A stretch of DNA of 64,000 nucleotides from CAVOGJ01 sp963700865 (GTDB taxonomy: Bacteria; Planctomycetota; Planctomycetia; Pirellulales; Pirellulaceae), in the NCBI GenBank assembly GCA_963700865.1, contig CAVOZC010000001.1:248001-312000 (forward strand), given 5' to 3'. The notes beneath the pieces are model-generated. The model worked only from the letters and a program-made list of their open reading frames with translations, did no database searches and had not been told where the DNA came from. Of this stretch, positions 32,034-42,726 are shown one piece after another; within the stretch, counting starts at the first letter, position 1, and every line of letters starts with the position of its first letter. The position numbers were made by a program, and so were the translations under genes.

Positions 32034-35000
32034 ATGCCCTCCAGCGGACATCGTCCGATTCCCTGCCGCGATGGAGGACCAACGCGGGCGGGCGATACCG
32101 CGCACTCCCACAAGTTGCGTCGAGACACAAGGAAGCGTTCGATCGTTCAACGTGTGATTAACCTGTTCTGGTTCCTGATGACCTGGAGCCTGCTCATCAC
32201 GACCGTCGCCGCGGTGCTGTGCGGGCTGTATCTTTACAATCGGGCCGACGAAGAAATTCGCAGCCACGTTGAATCGTTATTGGCGCGACAGTACCCCAGC
32301 CTCCAGGTTTCGGTGCGTTCCGCCCGCCTACTCGAATTGGAGGGATTCGAGATTGCGAACGTGGCCTTGGGGGAACCGTCGGCCACGGTACCTCTTGCCA
32401 TTGCAGGTGAGGTGATGGTCCGCTGCAATCCGCGATTGGAAGAGTTGTTGCATGGCCGCATGGAGGTGCGGGAATTGATTGCCCGGCGGGTGGTCATTCG
32501 CTGTGCTCGGCATGCGGATGGCACGTGGAGTATTCGTCATCTGGCGAAGTTCCCCACCCTGGGTGGCAAATCGATTCCGATCGTGCGCCTGGAAAACAGC
32601 ACGGTGGAGATCATCGACGAGAGCCAGAAGCCGCCGCGTCACTATTCGCTGCGGGACATCAACGCGGTCGTCACACCGCTCGGCTCGGCAGCCGATCCGG
32701 ACGCGTCGGCCGGCGAGTTGGTCCTCCGCGTGGAGGCGTCGCTCAGCGGCGATCATTTACGCCGCACGACGATTCGTGGCACGATCAACCCGCGGCTCGG
32801 CAGTTGGGAGTTCTCGGGCGACAAGGTACGAGTCGATTTGTCGAGCACCTTTCGCGACGCCCTGCCGGTCAACATCGGCAGCCACCTGCAGGGGCTGGGA
32901 GACCTCACGGCTCGCTCGCTGTGTGGTTTTGAGCTGTCGTATGATCCCCGCCGACCTGCGGCTCTGCAGTACGCGATCAAGGGGACCATTCAAGATGGAC
33001 GCTTCAGCGATCCGCGGCTCCCCTACCCCTTGACCGACTTAACGGCCCGTTTTGAGTGTCGCAATGACTCGACTCATATCGAGGAGATTCGCGGCCTGTA
33101 TGGTGCGGCCAAGCTTGATTGTGCGATCCAGCGATCGGGGGGCAACCTGCCCACCACGGTCTCTGGCAAAGTCACGGATCTGGAAATCGATGAGTCCCTC
33201 GTCTCGCGATTGCCAGAGCAGATCCAATCGTCCTGGCGAACCTGCCGCCCTACCGGTCGGGTTGACGCGCAGTTTCATTTGCAAATCGCCGGAGACCAAT
33301 GGCTGCCGTCGATCGAATTCGTCTGCCAGGATGTATCGCTCCGCTGGCACCAGTTTCCGTATCCCGTCCATCACAATCGTGGCCGCGTCTCGATTCGCCC
33401 CCACGAGTTGGCGGTGGACCTGGAAGGGGTGGCGGCGTCGGCAGCGATCCGCATCGCGGCGCACATTCGCGATCCTGGCCTGCACTGGCATGGCTGGGCC
33501 GAAGTCATTTCGCAGGGGACCGTGCCGATTGACGAGACGCTCCTCTCCGTCGGCTCGGAGGCCATGCAAGCGGTGGTGCGCCCGTTTGCGCCCTATGGCA
33601 ATCTGTCTTTTGCCACGCGTTTTGAACTGCGCGACCGCGGACGCACCCTTGATGCGATCGGCCGATGTGCAGCTGGTGGGCTGTGCGATGCGTCATGAGG
33701 CATTTCCGTATCCATTACACAACGTGCATGGACAACTGGTCCTCCGCAACGAGAACTGGCAATTCAAGCAGATTCATGGTTTTAACGACAGCGGCGAGAT
33801 CATCTGCAATGGTTTCTGGGACAGTCATCGAGACGGTGGCCGCCTGGAACTGACATTTCAGGGTACGAACATCCCGATCGAGAACGAGTTGCGAGACGCC
33901 CTCGATCCAACGGCCGCTGCGATGTGGGATCAATTACGTCCGCGGGGAACGATCGACCGCGCGGCGGCGACATTCCAGCTCGCTCCCGCCATCGACCATC
34001 AGGCATTGACGGTGCGTTTGGAAAAATGGCATCGGTCGGAGGTCGAAACAAATGACTCGTTATCCATCACCCCCGTCGCCTTTCCCTATCGCTTTGATGG
34101 CCTATCCGGAGCGGTCACGATCCGCGACGGTCGAGTGCAAATGGAAAACATTCGCGGCCACCACAATGATGTCCGGGTCCTCACGGGCGGTCATGCCACG
34201 ACGGCCGCGGATGGTAGCTGGACGCTGGCGTTCGAAGGCCTCGTCGTCGATCGTTTGCGGCTCGACCGCGAGTTCCTGGGGGCCGCGCCTCCGCGGCTGA
34301 GTTCCGCCCTGGCAAGCCTCGACCTGAGCGGCCCGGCCGGCATGGAAGGCAGCCTGCTCCTCACGTTCGACGCGCGGAAACCGGAGGACGTGGTGACTCG
34401 CTGGAATCTCGATATTGATGTCGAAGACGCAACGCTGGGCAATGGCTTTGAATTGACGAATATCTCCGGAGGCATGCAATCCACGGGCATCGCCGACGCC
34501 ACATCGGTATCAAGTCGCGGGGAACTGAATATCGACTCGCTCCTCTGGCGGGGCAAGCAGCTGACTTCAGTGCGCGGACCCCTCTGGTTCGACGGCAGCC
34601 GCATTCTGTTCGGCGCCTGGCGCTGCCCCGCGATACCAGCGATCCGCAGCCGCCGCGACGACTGACGGCGAAGGCGCACGGAGGCGTCTTGCAATGCGAC
34701 GCGCAGATGATGCTCGATGAGGAAGGCAGCTTTGAGACCCGGATGGAGCTGGCCGGGGCCGACCTGGCGGCAATCCTCCGCGATTATGGCAATCCGCTGG
34801 GCAGGATCGACGGGCGGGCACATTCGTTTCTGACCTTGTCCGGGACTCGACAAGGCACGCACACTTGGCGCGGTCAGGGGGGCATTCGCCTCCGCGAAAC
34901 CAATCTCTACGAGTTACCCATTGTGCTGTCGTTGCTGCGGACGCTCCGCACCGGCTCGACCGATCGCTCCGCCTTTGATGAGGCCGATATCGATTTCCGT

Positions 35001-35396
35001 TTGCAAGGCGAACATGCCTATCTGGACCACGTCGATCTCCGCGGCGACGCCCTCACCCTCAAGGGCATCGGGGAACTCAGCCGCGACCTTGACGTCAATA
35101 TTAATTTCTATACGGTCGTCGGCCGCGAGGATTCGTACGTCGCCGCCGTGCGGCCCTTGCTGGGCATGGCCAGCCGCCGCATGCTCGTCGTGAAGGTCCG
35201 CGGCCCACTCGACCGGCCCGAAATGACACGTGAGGTGCTGCCCGGGCTGAATGAGTCGTTACAACAATGGTTCCCGGAAACGCCGCTGGCGCCCGCCGAA
35301 TCGACCGTGGCGGCCGACGGCGACCGGCCCACTCCCCTGCCCCAGGCCCCGGAAAGCCCGTCCATTCAGCGGGCCGGATGGTGGTCACCACGCTGA
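32034..35396 (+). CDS. AsmA/TamB-like large envelope protein, two frame breaks
   Basis: About 1,120 residues. An N-terminal membrane helix (INLFWFLMTWSLLITTVAAVLCGLYLY) anchors a long periplasmic part rich in short beta strands: NPRLEELLHGRMEVRELIARRVVIRC, ITPVAFPYRFDGLSGAVTIRDGRVQMENIRG and a C-terminal AsmA-like stretch (DADIDFRLQGEHAYLDHVDLRGDALTLKGIGELS). AsmA-like proteins are thought to carry phospholipids between membranes. The frame shifts at 33660 (an extra base; corrected TLDAIADVQLVGCAM) and near 34621 (a missing base; corrected FGAWRLPRDTSD), so the two errors cancel in length. The start is uncertain; ATG at 32034 is favoured because it precedes the helix. The acyltransferase gene directly downstream fits a lipid or envelope role. 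Confidence 0.7.
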
Positions 35397-35415
35397 TCGT
35401 TGCGGAGAGCCTCGC

Positions 35416-36186
35416 ATGCGACGTCGGATGTTACGCCAATTGATGAAATCCCCCACACTGGGACGGGTGGGCGGGCTGTGTTTAGCGTGGAGCATCCGTG
35501 CACTGATGGGTACGCTGAACTATCAAACCGTCTATTTGTCCCCGGGGACCGACCCCGCCGTCTGGGATCTGGGAACGCGGCGGTTCATTTATATTTTCTG
35601 GCACGAATACATCCTCTTCCCTTTCTACCTGCGTGGTCACAATAACGTGTGCATGTTGCTCAGCCAGAACAAGGACGCTGAGTTTCTAGCACACGCCACG
35701 CGCTATATGGGTTTCCAGTGCGTCCGCGGCTCGACCTTCAAGGGCGCCCGCACGGCGGTCCGCGGCTTGCTCCACGCGGGCGACCAATATCATCTCACCA
35801 TGACCCCGGATGGGCCACGCGGACCACGTCGCCAGCTTTCCCAAGGCCCCGTCTATCTCGCCTCGAAATTGCAACTGCCCATCGTCGCCCTGGGATTCGG
35901 TTATGAGCGACCGCTCCGTGTGAACAGCTGGGATCGATTTGCGATTCCGCGTCCCTTTACGCGGGCCCGAGCCGTCTTCAGCGCTCCCATCCATGTCCCC
36001 GCCCAACTCGCGCCGGCGGAACTGGAACCACAACGACGGGCCGTTGAACGCATCCTCGACGATGTTACGGGACAGGCCGAGGCCTGGGCCGAATCGGGCG
36101 AGTCCCGGGAGGGGGCTCGGCACAGCTTTCGCCAACCGCGGAGGTCTTCCCGCGGCGCCGACGACGCGCAACACCGGGCCGCCTAG
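35416..36186 (+). CDS. DUF374 lysophospholipid acyltransferase-like protein
   Basis: 256 residues. ATG at 35416 has GGAGAG seven bases upstream. The N-terminal membrane-associated helix is followed by FIYIFWHEYILFPFYL, where WHE is the DUF374 form of the acyltransferase HxxxxD region, then LLSQNKDAEFLAHATRYMGFQCVRGSTFKGARTAVRGLL and MTPDGPRGPRRQLSQGPVYLASKLQLPIVALGF. DPGPRGP-type sequence binds the phosphate of the acceptor in this family. It probably transfers an acyl chain in lipid A or glycerolipid synthesis at the inner membrane. The Ser/Arg-rich tail beyond about residue 225 is not part of the domain. It lies 20 bases after the AsmA-like gene and is probably co-transcribed with it. Confidence 0.82.
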   Translation: MRRRMLRQLMKSPTLGRVGGLCLAWSIRALMGTLNYQTVYLSPGTDPAVWDLGTRRFIYIFWHEYILFPFYLRGHNNVCMLLSQNKDAEFLAHATRYMGFQCVRGSTFKGARTAVRGLLHAGDQYHLTMTPDGPRGPRRQLSQGPVYLASKLQLPIVALGFGYERPLRVNSWDRFAIPRPFTRARAVFSAPIHVPAQLAPAELEPQRRAVERILDDVTGQAEAWAESGESREGARHSFRQPRRSSRGADDAQHRAA

Positions 36187-36298
36187 GGTCGGCGCCGATC
36201 CTCCATCGCCGCCATCGCACCAACCGCGCAGCCGAGGACGGCTACGCTACACAGACCGGCTCGTCGAGTATACTGTCGCGGGAAAGGAAGCCGACGGG

Positions 36299-37552
36299 AT
36301 GGGAAATGAGCCACAACCGCTAACGGTCACGGAGTTGACGACCCAGCTGAAGGAATGCCTGCAGGCCGAATTTTCGGGGCTGTGGGTCATGGGCGAAATC
36401 AGTGATTTATCCCGCCCCCAATCGGGCCATGTTTATTTCACCCTCAAGGATGGAAACGCTCGTCTGAGCGCCGTCCTGTGGCGGAATGCGGCCGAGCGAT
36501 TGCGATTTCCCCTGCAGGATGGGATGCAGGTCCTCTGCCTGGGAGGGATCGACGTCTACCCACCTCGTGGCAACTATCAGCTGGTCGTCAGGCAGCTCGA
36601 ACCGCGGGGTGAAGGGGAACTCCAGCGAGCGCTCCGCCAACTCCAGGCCAGGCTGCAACGGGAAGGCCTGTTCGACGAGGCTCGGAAACGACCGCTGCCG
36701 CGGTTTCCTCAGCGGATCGCGGTCATCACCAGCCCGACCGGCGCGGCAGTTCGTGATTTTCTCGAGGTCGCCGGCCGACGGTGGACCAATACGCAGATCG
36801 TGATCCTCCCGGTTCGCGTCCAGGGAGTCGGTTGCGCGGAGGAGATTGCCGCGGCAATTCGTCTGGCCGAGCGCTGGCCGGTACGCTTCGATGTCCTGGT
36901 CGTGACGCGCGGCGGAGGCAGCATGGAGGACCTGTGGGGCTTTAATGAGGAAGCCGTCGTTCGCGCCATCTATCAGTCGTCGATTCCCGTGGTCTCCGCG
37001 GTAGGACATGAAATTGACGTCACCCTTGCCGATCTGGTGGCCGACGTTCGGGCACTGACTCCCAGTGAAGCCGCCGAACGCGTCTTGCCGGAAATGGCCG
37101 ACGTGCTGGCAACCCTCGCGCACTTGCACGGCCGCATCACGACGGTGATCACCGCTCGTTGCCGGCAAGCCCGGCAACGCTTGGAATCGTTCGCGACACG
37201 TCCAGTGCTGCAGCGGCCCGAGGAACGGCTGTGGCTGCTTTCACAGCGGCTGGACGAACTCGACAAGCGGTGCCAATTGGCCGCGAGCCACTGCGTTGAC
37301 GCCGCGCGACATGCGTTGGGGCGACTTGCCGGACGACTCGACGCGCTCAGCCCCCTGGCCGTCCTGCAGCGTGGCTATAGCATCACCCAGACGGCGAAGA
37401 ACGATGTCGCTCGATCGATCCGTCAGCTTAGCGTCGGGGACGAGCTGCACACGAGATTGGCGGACGGACAAGTCGTCTCGACGATAGACCGAATCATTTC
37501 CCAACCACAGCGGACGCCGGATGGAAGAACCAAACCATCCTTCCGAACGTAA
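36299..37552 (+). CDS. xseA: exodeoxyribonuclease VII large subunit
   Basis: 417 residues from ATG at 36299 with a purine-rich GGAAAGGAAG site 8 bases upstream; the frame is open further back but encodes the tail of the previous gene in another frame. An N-terminal OB-fold (VMGEISDLSRPQSGHVYFTLKDGNARLSAVLWR, about residues 20-55) binds single-stranded DNA. The catalytic core includes RIAVITSPTGAAVRDFL, VVTRGGGSMEDLWGFNEEAVVRAI and SAVGHEIDVTLADLVADVRALTPSEAAE. The C-terminal SPLAVLQRGYSIT is typical. With XseB it degrades single-stranded DNA from both ends. It starts the xseA-xseB-ispA-dxs-nadK run. Confidence 0.93.
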   Translation: MGNEPQPLTVTELTTQLKECLQAEFSGLWVMGEISDLSRPQSGHVYFTLKDGNARLSAVLWRNAAERLRFPLQDGMQVLCLGGIDVYPPRGNYQLVVRQLEPRGEGELQRALRQLQARLQREGLFDEARKRPLPRFPQRIAVITSPTGAAVRDFLEVAGRRWTNTQIVILPVRVQGVGCAEEIAAAIRLAERWPVRFDVLVVTRGGGSMEDLWGFNEEAVVRAIYQSSIPVVSAVGHEIDVTLADLVADVRALTPSEAAERVLPEMADVLATLAHLHGRITTVITARCRQARQRLESFATRPVLQRPEERLWLLSQRLDELDKRCQLAASHCVDAARHALGRLAGRLDALSPLAVLQRGYSITQTAKNDVARSIRQLSVGDELHTRLADGQVVSTIDRIISQPQRTPDGRTKPSFRT

Positions 37553-37570
37553 AACAGAGGAGTTTCTACA

Positions 37571-37960
37571 TTGGCCAAGAAAGCAACCAAGAAAAAAGTG
37601 CCGGCCGACCCACTGGAGCCGGTTGATTTTGAACAGGCCATTCGGGAGTTGGAGCAGATTGTGGCGCAACTGGAAAGCGGCCAGCTGGGACTGGACCAAT
37701 CGCTGGCCGAATATGAAGCCGGTGTCCAACGTCTCAAACAGTGTTATCGCTTGATCGAAAAGGCCGAGCGGCGGATCGCGCTGTTGCGACGCGTGGATGA
37801 GTCGGGCCAGCCCATACTGGAGGCGTTTGACGATTCGCAGGGGAGCCTGGAGGAGAAGGCACAAGCCCGCGGGGCACGCCGTTCGAGACCCGCGCGCGAC
37901 GCCTCTCACGGTGGGGAGGGCGGCAAGAACAACGTAGACTCGGGACCGGGGCTCTTTTAG
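37571..37960 (+). CDS. xseB: exodeoxyribonuclease VII small subunit
   Basis: 129 residues starting at TTG 37571, preceded by AGAGGAGTTT. The core helix pair FEQAIRELEQIVAQLESGQLGLDQSLAEYEAGVQRLKQCYRLIEKAERRIALL is the XseB fold. An extra charged, low-complexity tail (about residues 95-129) is longer than in the 80-residue E. coli protein. It follows xseA by 18 bases. Confidence 0.92.
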   Translation: MAKKATKKKVPADPLEPVDFEQAIRELEQIVAQLESGQLGLDQSLAEYEAGVQRLKQCYRLIEKAERRIALLRRVDESGQPILEAFDDSQGSLEEKAQARGARRSRPARDASHGGEGGKNNVDSGPGLF

Positions 37961-37967
37961 AATCAGG

Positions 37968-37995
37968 AAGGTCCGGAAATGGAATGCCGGACCTT
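37968..37995 (+). terminator. hairpin between xseB and ispA
   Basis: AAGGTCCGG pairs with CCGGACCTT around the loop AAATGGAATG. There is no T run downstream, so termination is uncertain; it may be an attenuator or RNA-stability element within the operon. Confidence 0.4.
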
Positions 37996-38030
37996 GAATC
38001 ACCTCGCGCAAGCCCTCGGCCCATTCCTGT

Positions 38031-38927
38031 ATGGCATCCCTATTGTCGCACCAGCTACCCGACTCCATCCTGCACCTAGTCCCGGAAATTGACCGTGCGC
38101 TGGCCACTGCCATCGGGCCACGGGAAGGTTGCCCGCCACGGCTTCAGGCGGCGATGGCACACAGCTTGCTCGCCCCGGGAAAGCGTCTTCGCCCCCTGCT
38201 GGTGTTACTGGCGGCCCAGGCGTGCGGTTCCCCTCCTGACGGTGCCATGCCGGCGGCGTGTGCGGTCGAAATGGTGCATACCTACTCCCTCATCCACGAT
38301 GACCTGCCGGCCATGGATGACGACGATTTGCGTCGCGGTCAGCCCAGCTGCCACGTGGCGTTCGACGAAGCCACTGCGATCCTGGCGGGGGACGCCCTGC
38401 TCACGCGAGCCTTCGAAGTTTTGGCCACCGAGCTGCGTCCCGCGGAAGTGGCGTTGGCGTGCTGCGCGACATTGTCCGCTGCCGCGGGGATGAGCAACAT
38501 GGTGGGCGGACAGGCCGATGATCTGGACGGAAGCCGCGGAGCGGTTTCGTTGCCTAGGCTCGAGTCAATCCACCGCCGCAAGACAGGCGCGATGCTCGTT
38601 GCCGCACTGCGGATGGGTGGCATCATCGCGGAGGCCGATGATGATCAACTGCGACGACTGACCAAGACCGGCGAAAGTCTCGGGCTGGCCTTTCAGATCA
38701 TCGACGATCTGCTGGATTGCGAGGGGGACGAATCGTCGCTGGGAAAGCGTACCATGAAAGACAGTCGTCGCAACAAGCTCACATTTCCCGGTGTCATGGG
38801 CATGGCGGCAAGCCGTGCGCGGGCGGATGACTTGACCCAAGCCGCCATTTCCGCCTTGGCGCCGTTCGGCGACGCCGGCAAGCCCCTGGTCGCCTTGGCC
38901 GCATACCTCCTGGACCGAAACCGATAA
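38031..38927 (+). CDS. ispA: short-chain polyprenyl diphosphate synthase (FPP/GGPP type)
   Basis: 298 residues. GKRLRP (about 50-55) binds pyrophosphate. The first Asp-rich motif is DDLPAMDDDD (about 90-99), extended by an RRG, and the second is FQIIDDLLD (DDLLD about 225-229). It condenses IPP with allylic diphosphates for quinone and undecaprenyl precursors. The two residues before the first Asp-rich motif (Leu-Ile-His) do not settle chain length, so geranylgeranyl diphosphate is an alternative product. It starts with ATG at 38031; the next gene, dxs, begins 6 bases after its stop, which suggests tight co-expression of precursor supply and use. Confidence 0.88.
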   Translation: MASLLSHQLPDSILHLVPEIDRALATAIGPREGCPPRLQAAMAHSLLAPGKRLRPLLVLLAAQACGSPPDGAMPAACAVEMVHTYSLIHDDLPAMDDDDLRRGQPSCHVAFDEATAILAGDALLTRAFEVLATELRPAEVALACCATLSAAAGMSNMVGGQADDLDGSRGAVSLPRLESIHRRKTGAMLVAALRMGGIIAEADDDQLRRLTKTGESLGLAFQIIDDLLDCEGDESSLGKRTMKDSRRNKLTFPGVMGMAASRARADDLTQAAISALAPFGDAGKPLVALAAYLLDRNR

Positions 38928-38933
38928 GCAGTC

Positions 38934-40824
38934 ATGGCCATTGAACTTCTTCCACGTATCCATAGCCCCGCTGACCTGCGGCGGATGTCGCTGGCCGAGC
39001 AACGGCAGTTGGCCGACGAGATTCGAGAAGTGCTCTGTAATCTTGTCTCGACCCGCACTGCCCATTTTGCGTCCAACCTGGGCGTCGTCGAACTGTGCAT
39101 CGCCTTGCATGCGGTGTTTGATTTCGAGGAAGACCGGCTGATCTGGGATACCGGACATCAGATTTATCCCCACAAGCTTGTGACGGGAAGGTATCCGCAA
39201 TTTGGAACCATCCGCACGCGTGGTGGCCTGATGGGTTATCCCAATCCGCAGGAAAGCCCCTACGATTTGTTCATGACAGGGCATGCCGGTTGCAGCGTAT
39301 CCACCGTGCTCGGCCTGAAGAGCGGCGACGACCTGATGGGACATCCCGAGCGCCGCGCCGTGGCGGTGATCGGAGACGGGGCTTTTCCTTCCGGTATCGT
39401 CTATGAAGCGCTCAACAACATCGGCGCACTCAAGAAGAACGTCCTTGTCATCTTGAATGACAATAAAATGTCCATCTGTCCCCGCGTCGGCGCCGTGGGA
39501 CAGTATCTGGATCGGCTGCGAACCACGCCATTCTATACCGGCCTGAAAGAGGAGGTGGTCAACTTCCTCAACCGGGTGCCGGTCCTGGGCGATCCGACCG
39601 AGCGATTTCTGGTCCAGGTCAAGGAAGCGGTGAAGGCAGGCTTGCATGGGGGGATGCTGTTCGAGGAACTGGGATTGCGATACATCGGCCCCATCGATGG
39701 CCACGATCTGGCCATCCTCCGCAAGTACCTGAAGATGGTGCGTAATTTCGACGGCCCGGTGCTGCTGCATGTCGTCACGGAAAAGGGACACGGCTTTCGA
39801 CCGGCCGCCGAAGATCCGGTTTTTTTTCATACGCCGCCAACCCTGCACGTCGAAGTCGATAAGGCGACACCGATTGGCAAGTCGTCCAGCAAGGCCTACA
39901 CGCACTTCGCCCGCGATGCGATCCAGTCAGCCATGCAGCAAGACTCGCGCGTCACCGTGTTGACCGCCGCGATGTGCCAGGGGAATAAGCTGGAACCGCT
40001 GCGCGAGGCCTTTCCCGATCGGTTCTTCGATACCGGCATCTGCGAATCGCATACCGTGGCGTTCGCGGCAGGCCAAGCCAAGGCCGGCTTGCGACCCATT
40101 GTCGACATTTACAGCACGTTCCTGCAGCGAAGTTACGACCAGATTTTCCAGGAAGTCGCCCTGCAAAACTTACCGGTGATGTTCACCATGGATCGGGCCG
40201 GACTGACCGGGCCTGATGGGGCAACCCATCATGGCACTTACGATATTGGTTACCTGCGGATTCTTCCCCATCTGGTGGTGATGGCACCCGGCGATGCCCA
40301 CGACTTGTCGGCCATGATCTCATTCGGCTTGAAACTCGACTGCGCCCACCGCCATTCGCTATCCCAAAACAACGGCACTTACCATTGAGGGTGAGCGGCA
40401 GCCCGTGGAGTTGGGGAAGGCGGAGCAATTGCGCGAGGGAGACGATGGAGCGATCATCTGCTACGGAACGCAACTGAAGGAATGCCTCGATGCGGCCGAC
40501 AACCTCCGCGAGGAAGGATTGCAGGTTCGTGTGATCAACGCCCGCTTTGTCAAACCTCTCGATCGGGAAATGCTGCTGGCCGCCGTCAAAGAGTGCGGAT
40601 TTGTCGTCGTCGTTGAGGAGGGTGCGCTGATGGGTGGCTTTGGCAGCGCCCTGCTCGAAGCGGCCGCCGAAGCGGGCTTGTCGGCCGCTCACGTCACTCG
40701 CCTGGGCATCCCGGACGAATTTGTGGAACATGGGGAACGAGCCGAATTGCTTGCCGATTTGAGGCTGGATTCCTTGGGCATCGCCCGCACCTGTCGCGCC
40801 GCCCAGCAGCAACATGTGAGCTAA
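38934..40824 (+). CDS. dxs: 1-deoxy-D-xylulose-5-phosphate synthase, frameshifted
   Basis: Condenses pyruvate and glyceraldehyde 3-phosphate using thiamine diphosphate, the first step of the MEP pathway. It contains LIWDTGHQIYPHKLVTGRY, the ThDP-binding GDGAFPSG...LNDNKMSI, YIGPIDGHD, the catalytic Glu region GICESHTVAFAAGQAKAGL, YSTFLQRSYDQIFQEVALQ and MDRAGLTGPDGATHHGTYD. Near 40341 an extra T splits the gene; without it the sequence reads LDAPTAIRYPKTTALTIEG and the rest of the transketolase C-domain follows (EGLQVRVINARFVKPLD). The corrected length is about 629 residues, normal. Two motifs deviate from textbook Dxs: GHAGCSVS instead of GHSSTSIS and GDGAFPSG instead of GDGALTGG. Confidence 0.9.
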
Positions 40825-40828
40825 GGTC

Positions 40829-41746
40829 ATGGCCGAAGGTCGCCGCCGCCAATCGCACGACGCGCCCCTCCCTTGGGCCGATCGTGGAGCTGAGCTGCGG
40901 GTGGCCCTGATTTCGTCCGACCATGCGCGATTGACCGACGAGATCTGCCAGACAACACGAGCGGCCATCGAACAAGTCGCGGCACTGGTATTTGAGGATC
41001 TCAAGGGAGATGCGATGGATCGCCTGCGAGATTGCGAGGTCGATCTGGTCCTCGTCCTTGGCGGCGATGGTTCCATCCTGCGGGCTGCGCGGGGGATGGC
41101 AGATCGTCAATTGCCGGTGCTGGGCGTCAATCTTGGCAAACTTGGCTTTTTGGCCGACGTCTCGACCGAGGATGTCGCGCCAGCAATGCATGCGGTCCGC
41201 GACGGCGCTTGCCGATTGATCGATCACATGATGTTTACCTGTGAAATATGGCGAGACGGCCAGTTTGTCTCGTCAACGCTCGGCCTGAATGAAACGGCCG
41301 TTTTGGGCGGCCCGCCTTACTCCATGATGGAGATTGATCTTTACGTTGACGGTGAATTGGCCACCACTTATAGTTGCGACGGCCTGATTGTGAGTACGCC
41401 TGTCGGCTCGACAGCACATGGTTTGTCGGCCGGTGGCCCCATCGTGCGTAAGGACCTGGAAGCGTTTGTGATCTTGCCAGTCAGTCCTCATACGTTGACC
41501 GTGCGTCCCGTCGTCGACGCGGCAGAGCGGATCCTGGAGATGGTCGTACAACATCCCCAGGAAATGACTTCCGTGGTCGTGGATGGTCAACTCATTCACC
41601 ACGTGCGTGCGGAGGATCTGATGCGGATTCGCCGAGCCGAGCAGCGCTTTCGCATGATCCAGGTTCCCGGCCAGACTTACTACCGCACGTTGCGTGAAAA
41701 ACTTGGCTGGGCGGGACGCATTGCCAATAAAAAACACGATCCATGA
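40829..41746 (+). CDS. nadK: NAD kinase
   Basis: 305 residues. It has LVLGGDGSILRAAR (GGDGS about 78-82), GVNLGKLGFLADVS, SCDGLIVSTPVGSTAHGLSAGGPIV with the catalytic region, and the strand ILPVSPHTLTVRPVV. It phosphorylates NAD to NADP. The intact frame starts with ATG at 40829, 5 bases after dxs. The N-terminal 20 residues are Arg-rich and lack family features, so a slightly later start is possible. Confidence 0.92.
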   Translation: MAEGRRRQSHDAPLPWADRGAELRVALISSDHARLTDEICQTTRAAIEQVAALVFEDLKGDAMDRLRDCEVDLVLVLGGDGSILRAARGMADRQLPVLGVNLGKLGFLADVSTEDVAPAMHAVRDGACRLIDHMMFTCEIWRDGQFVSSTLGLNETAVLGGPPYSMMEIDLYVDGELATTYSCDGLIVSTPVGSTAHGLSAGGPIVRKDLEAFVILPVSPHTLTVRPVVDAAERILEMVVQHPQEMTSVVVDGQLIHHVRAEDLMRIRRAEQRFRMIQVPGQTYYRTLREKLGWAGRIANKKHDP

Positions 41747-41770
41747 CTTCCCTTGCAAGGATGCAACCCC

Positions 41771-42715
41771 ATGACCATCAAACACGCTCTCATCGCCCTA
41801 TCCGCTTGTTGCCTGTGGGCACCCGTGGCCGTCCACGGCCAGGATACCGACCAACCCGTCTCGATCGAATCTCAGCGGCTCGAAGCGCTCGCGCGGTCCA
41901 CGGGACAATTGACCAGCCAAACCTACGGACTGGCATACCACTTCCAACCGGGCGAAACGGTCTACTACGAGGTGGTTCACCAATCGGCCGTCGAAACGAA
42001 GGTCGACGGGAATACGGAACGCGTGAAATCGCGGAGCAAATCGCTCAAGAAGTGGGAATTCTCGGATGCCACAAATGACGAACAGCTGGAATTTACCCAC
42101 GGGGTCGACTACGTGAGCATGTGGTCGGAAATGTCGGGCCGTCAGGCGATCAAGTACGACAGCCGCACCGATCGGGAACCGCCAGCCGACTATGCGTCGG
42201 TAGCGGAAACCCTGGGCAAGCCGATCTCCACCGTCGTGGCGGATGCGCATGGCAAGATCCTGGATCGACATGACGAAGTAAAGCAAATCGACCGTGGCAC
42301 CGGTGGCTTGCTCGCCCCTTTGCCACCAACCCCGATCGCCATCGGCACGGCGTGGACGACCCCCTCGGCCGTTAAGGTGCAACTGGGAGACGGCCGCTTT
42401 AAAACGATCAAGATTCAAATGAGATACGTCTTGGAGAAGGTGGCCACGGGGGTCGCGACGATTTCGATCACCACTCAAGTGCTGACGCCCGTCACCGACG
42501 CCCGCGTCAAATCGCAGTTGGTGCAGAAACTCTCCCAAGGCACGATGAAATTTGACATCGATGCCGGGCGAATGATTTCCAAGGAACTCCATTGGGATGA
42601 AACCGTGATCGGCTTCAATGGCGCCGAAAGCAACATGTCGTTCCTCGCGCAAATGACCGAGCGGTTAGTCTCTCCAGCGGATATCGCTCGGGGAGACACG
42701 GCGGCCCAACGATAG
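41771..42715 (+). CDS. secreted protein of unknown function
   Basis: About 314 residues from ATG at 41771 with AAGGATG upstream. MTIKHALIALSACCLWAPVAVHGQ is a signal peptide. The mature protein is beta-rich with long charged stretches (YHFQPGETVYYEVVHQSAVETKVDGNTERVKSRSKSLKKWEF) and a late repeat of the same style (KIQMRYVLEKVATGVATISITTQVL...GTMKFDIDAGRMISKELHWDETVIGF). This pattern resembles a group of planctomycete secreted proteins with no known role (a DUF6263-like call is only a guess). It follows nadK by 24 bases. Confidence 0.6.
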   Translation: MTIKHALIALSACCLWAPVAVHGQDTDQPVSIESQRLEALARSTGQLTSQTYGLAYHFQPGETVYYEVVHQSAVETKVDGNTERVKSRSKSLKKWEFSDATNDEQLEFTHGVDYVSMWSEMSGRQAIKYDSRTDREPPADYASVAETLGKPISTVVADAHGKILDRHDEVKQIDRGTGGLLAPLPPTPIAIGTAWTTPSAVKVQLGDGRFKTIKIQMRYVLEKVATGVATISITTQVLTPVTDARVKSQLVQKLSQGTMKFDIDAGRMISKELHWDETVIGFNGAESNMSFLAQMTERLVSPADIARGDTAAQR

Positions 42716-42726
42716 GAAGCGGGCGG

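Noticed and set aside
38565..39905. Minus-strand open frame of 446 codons opposite ispA and dxs
   Set aside because: It spans the boundary of two well-supported plus-strand genes and has no recognisable domain.
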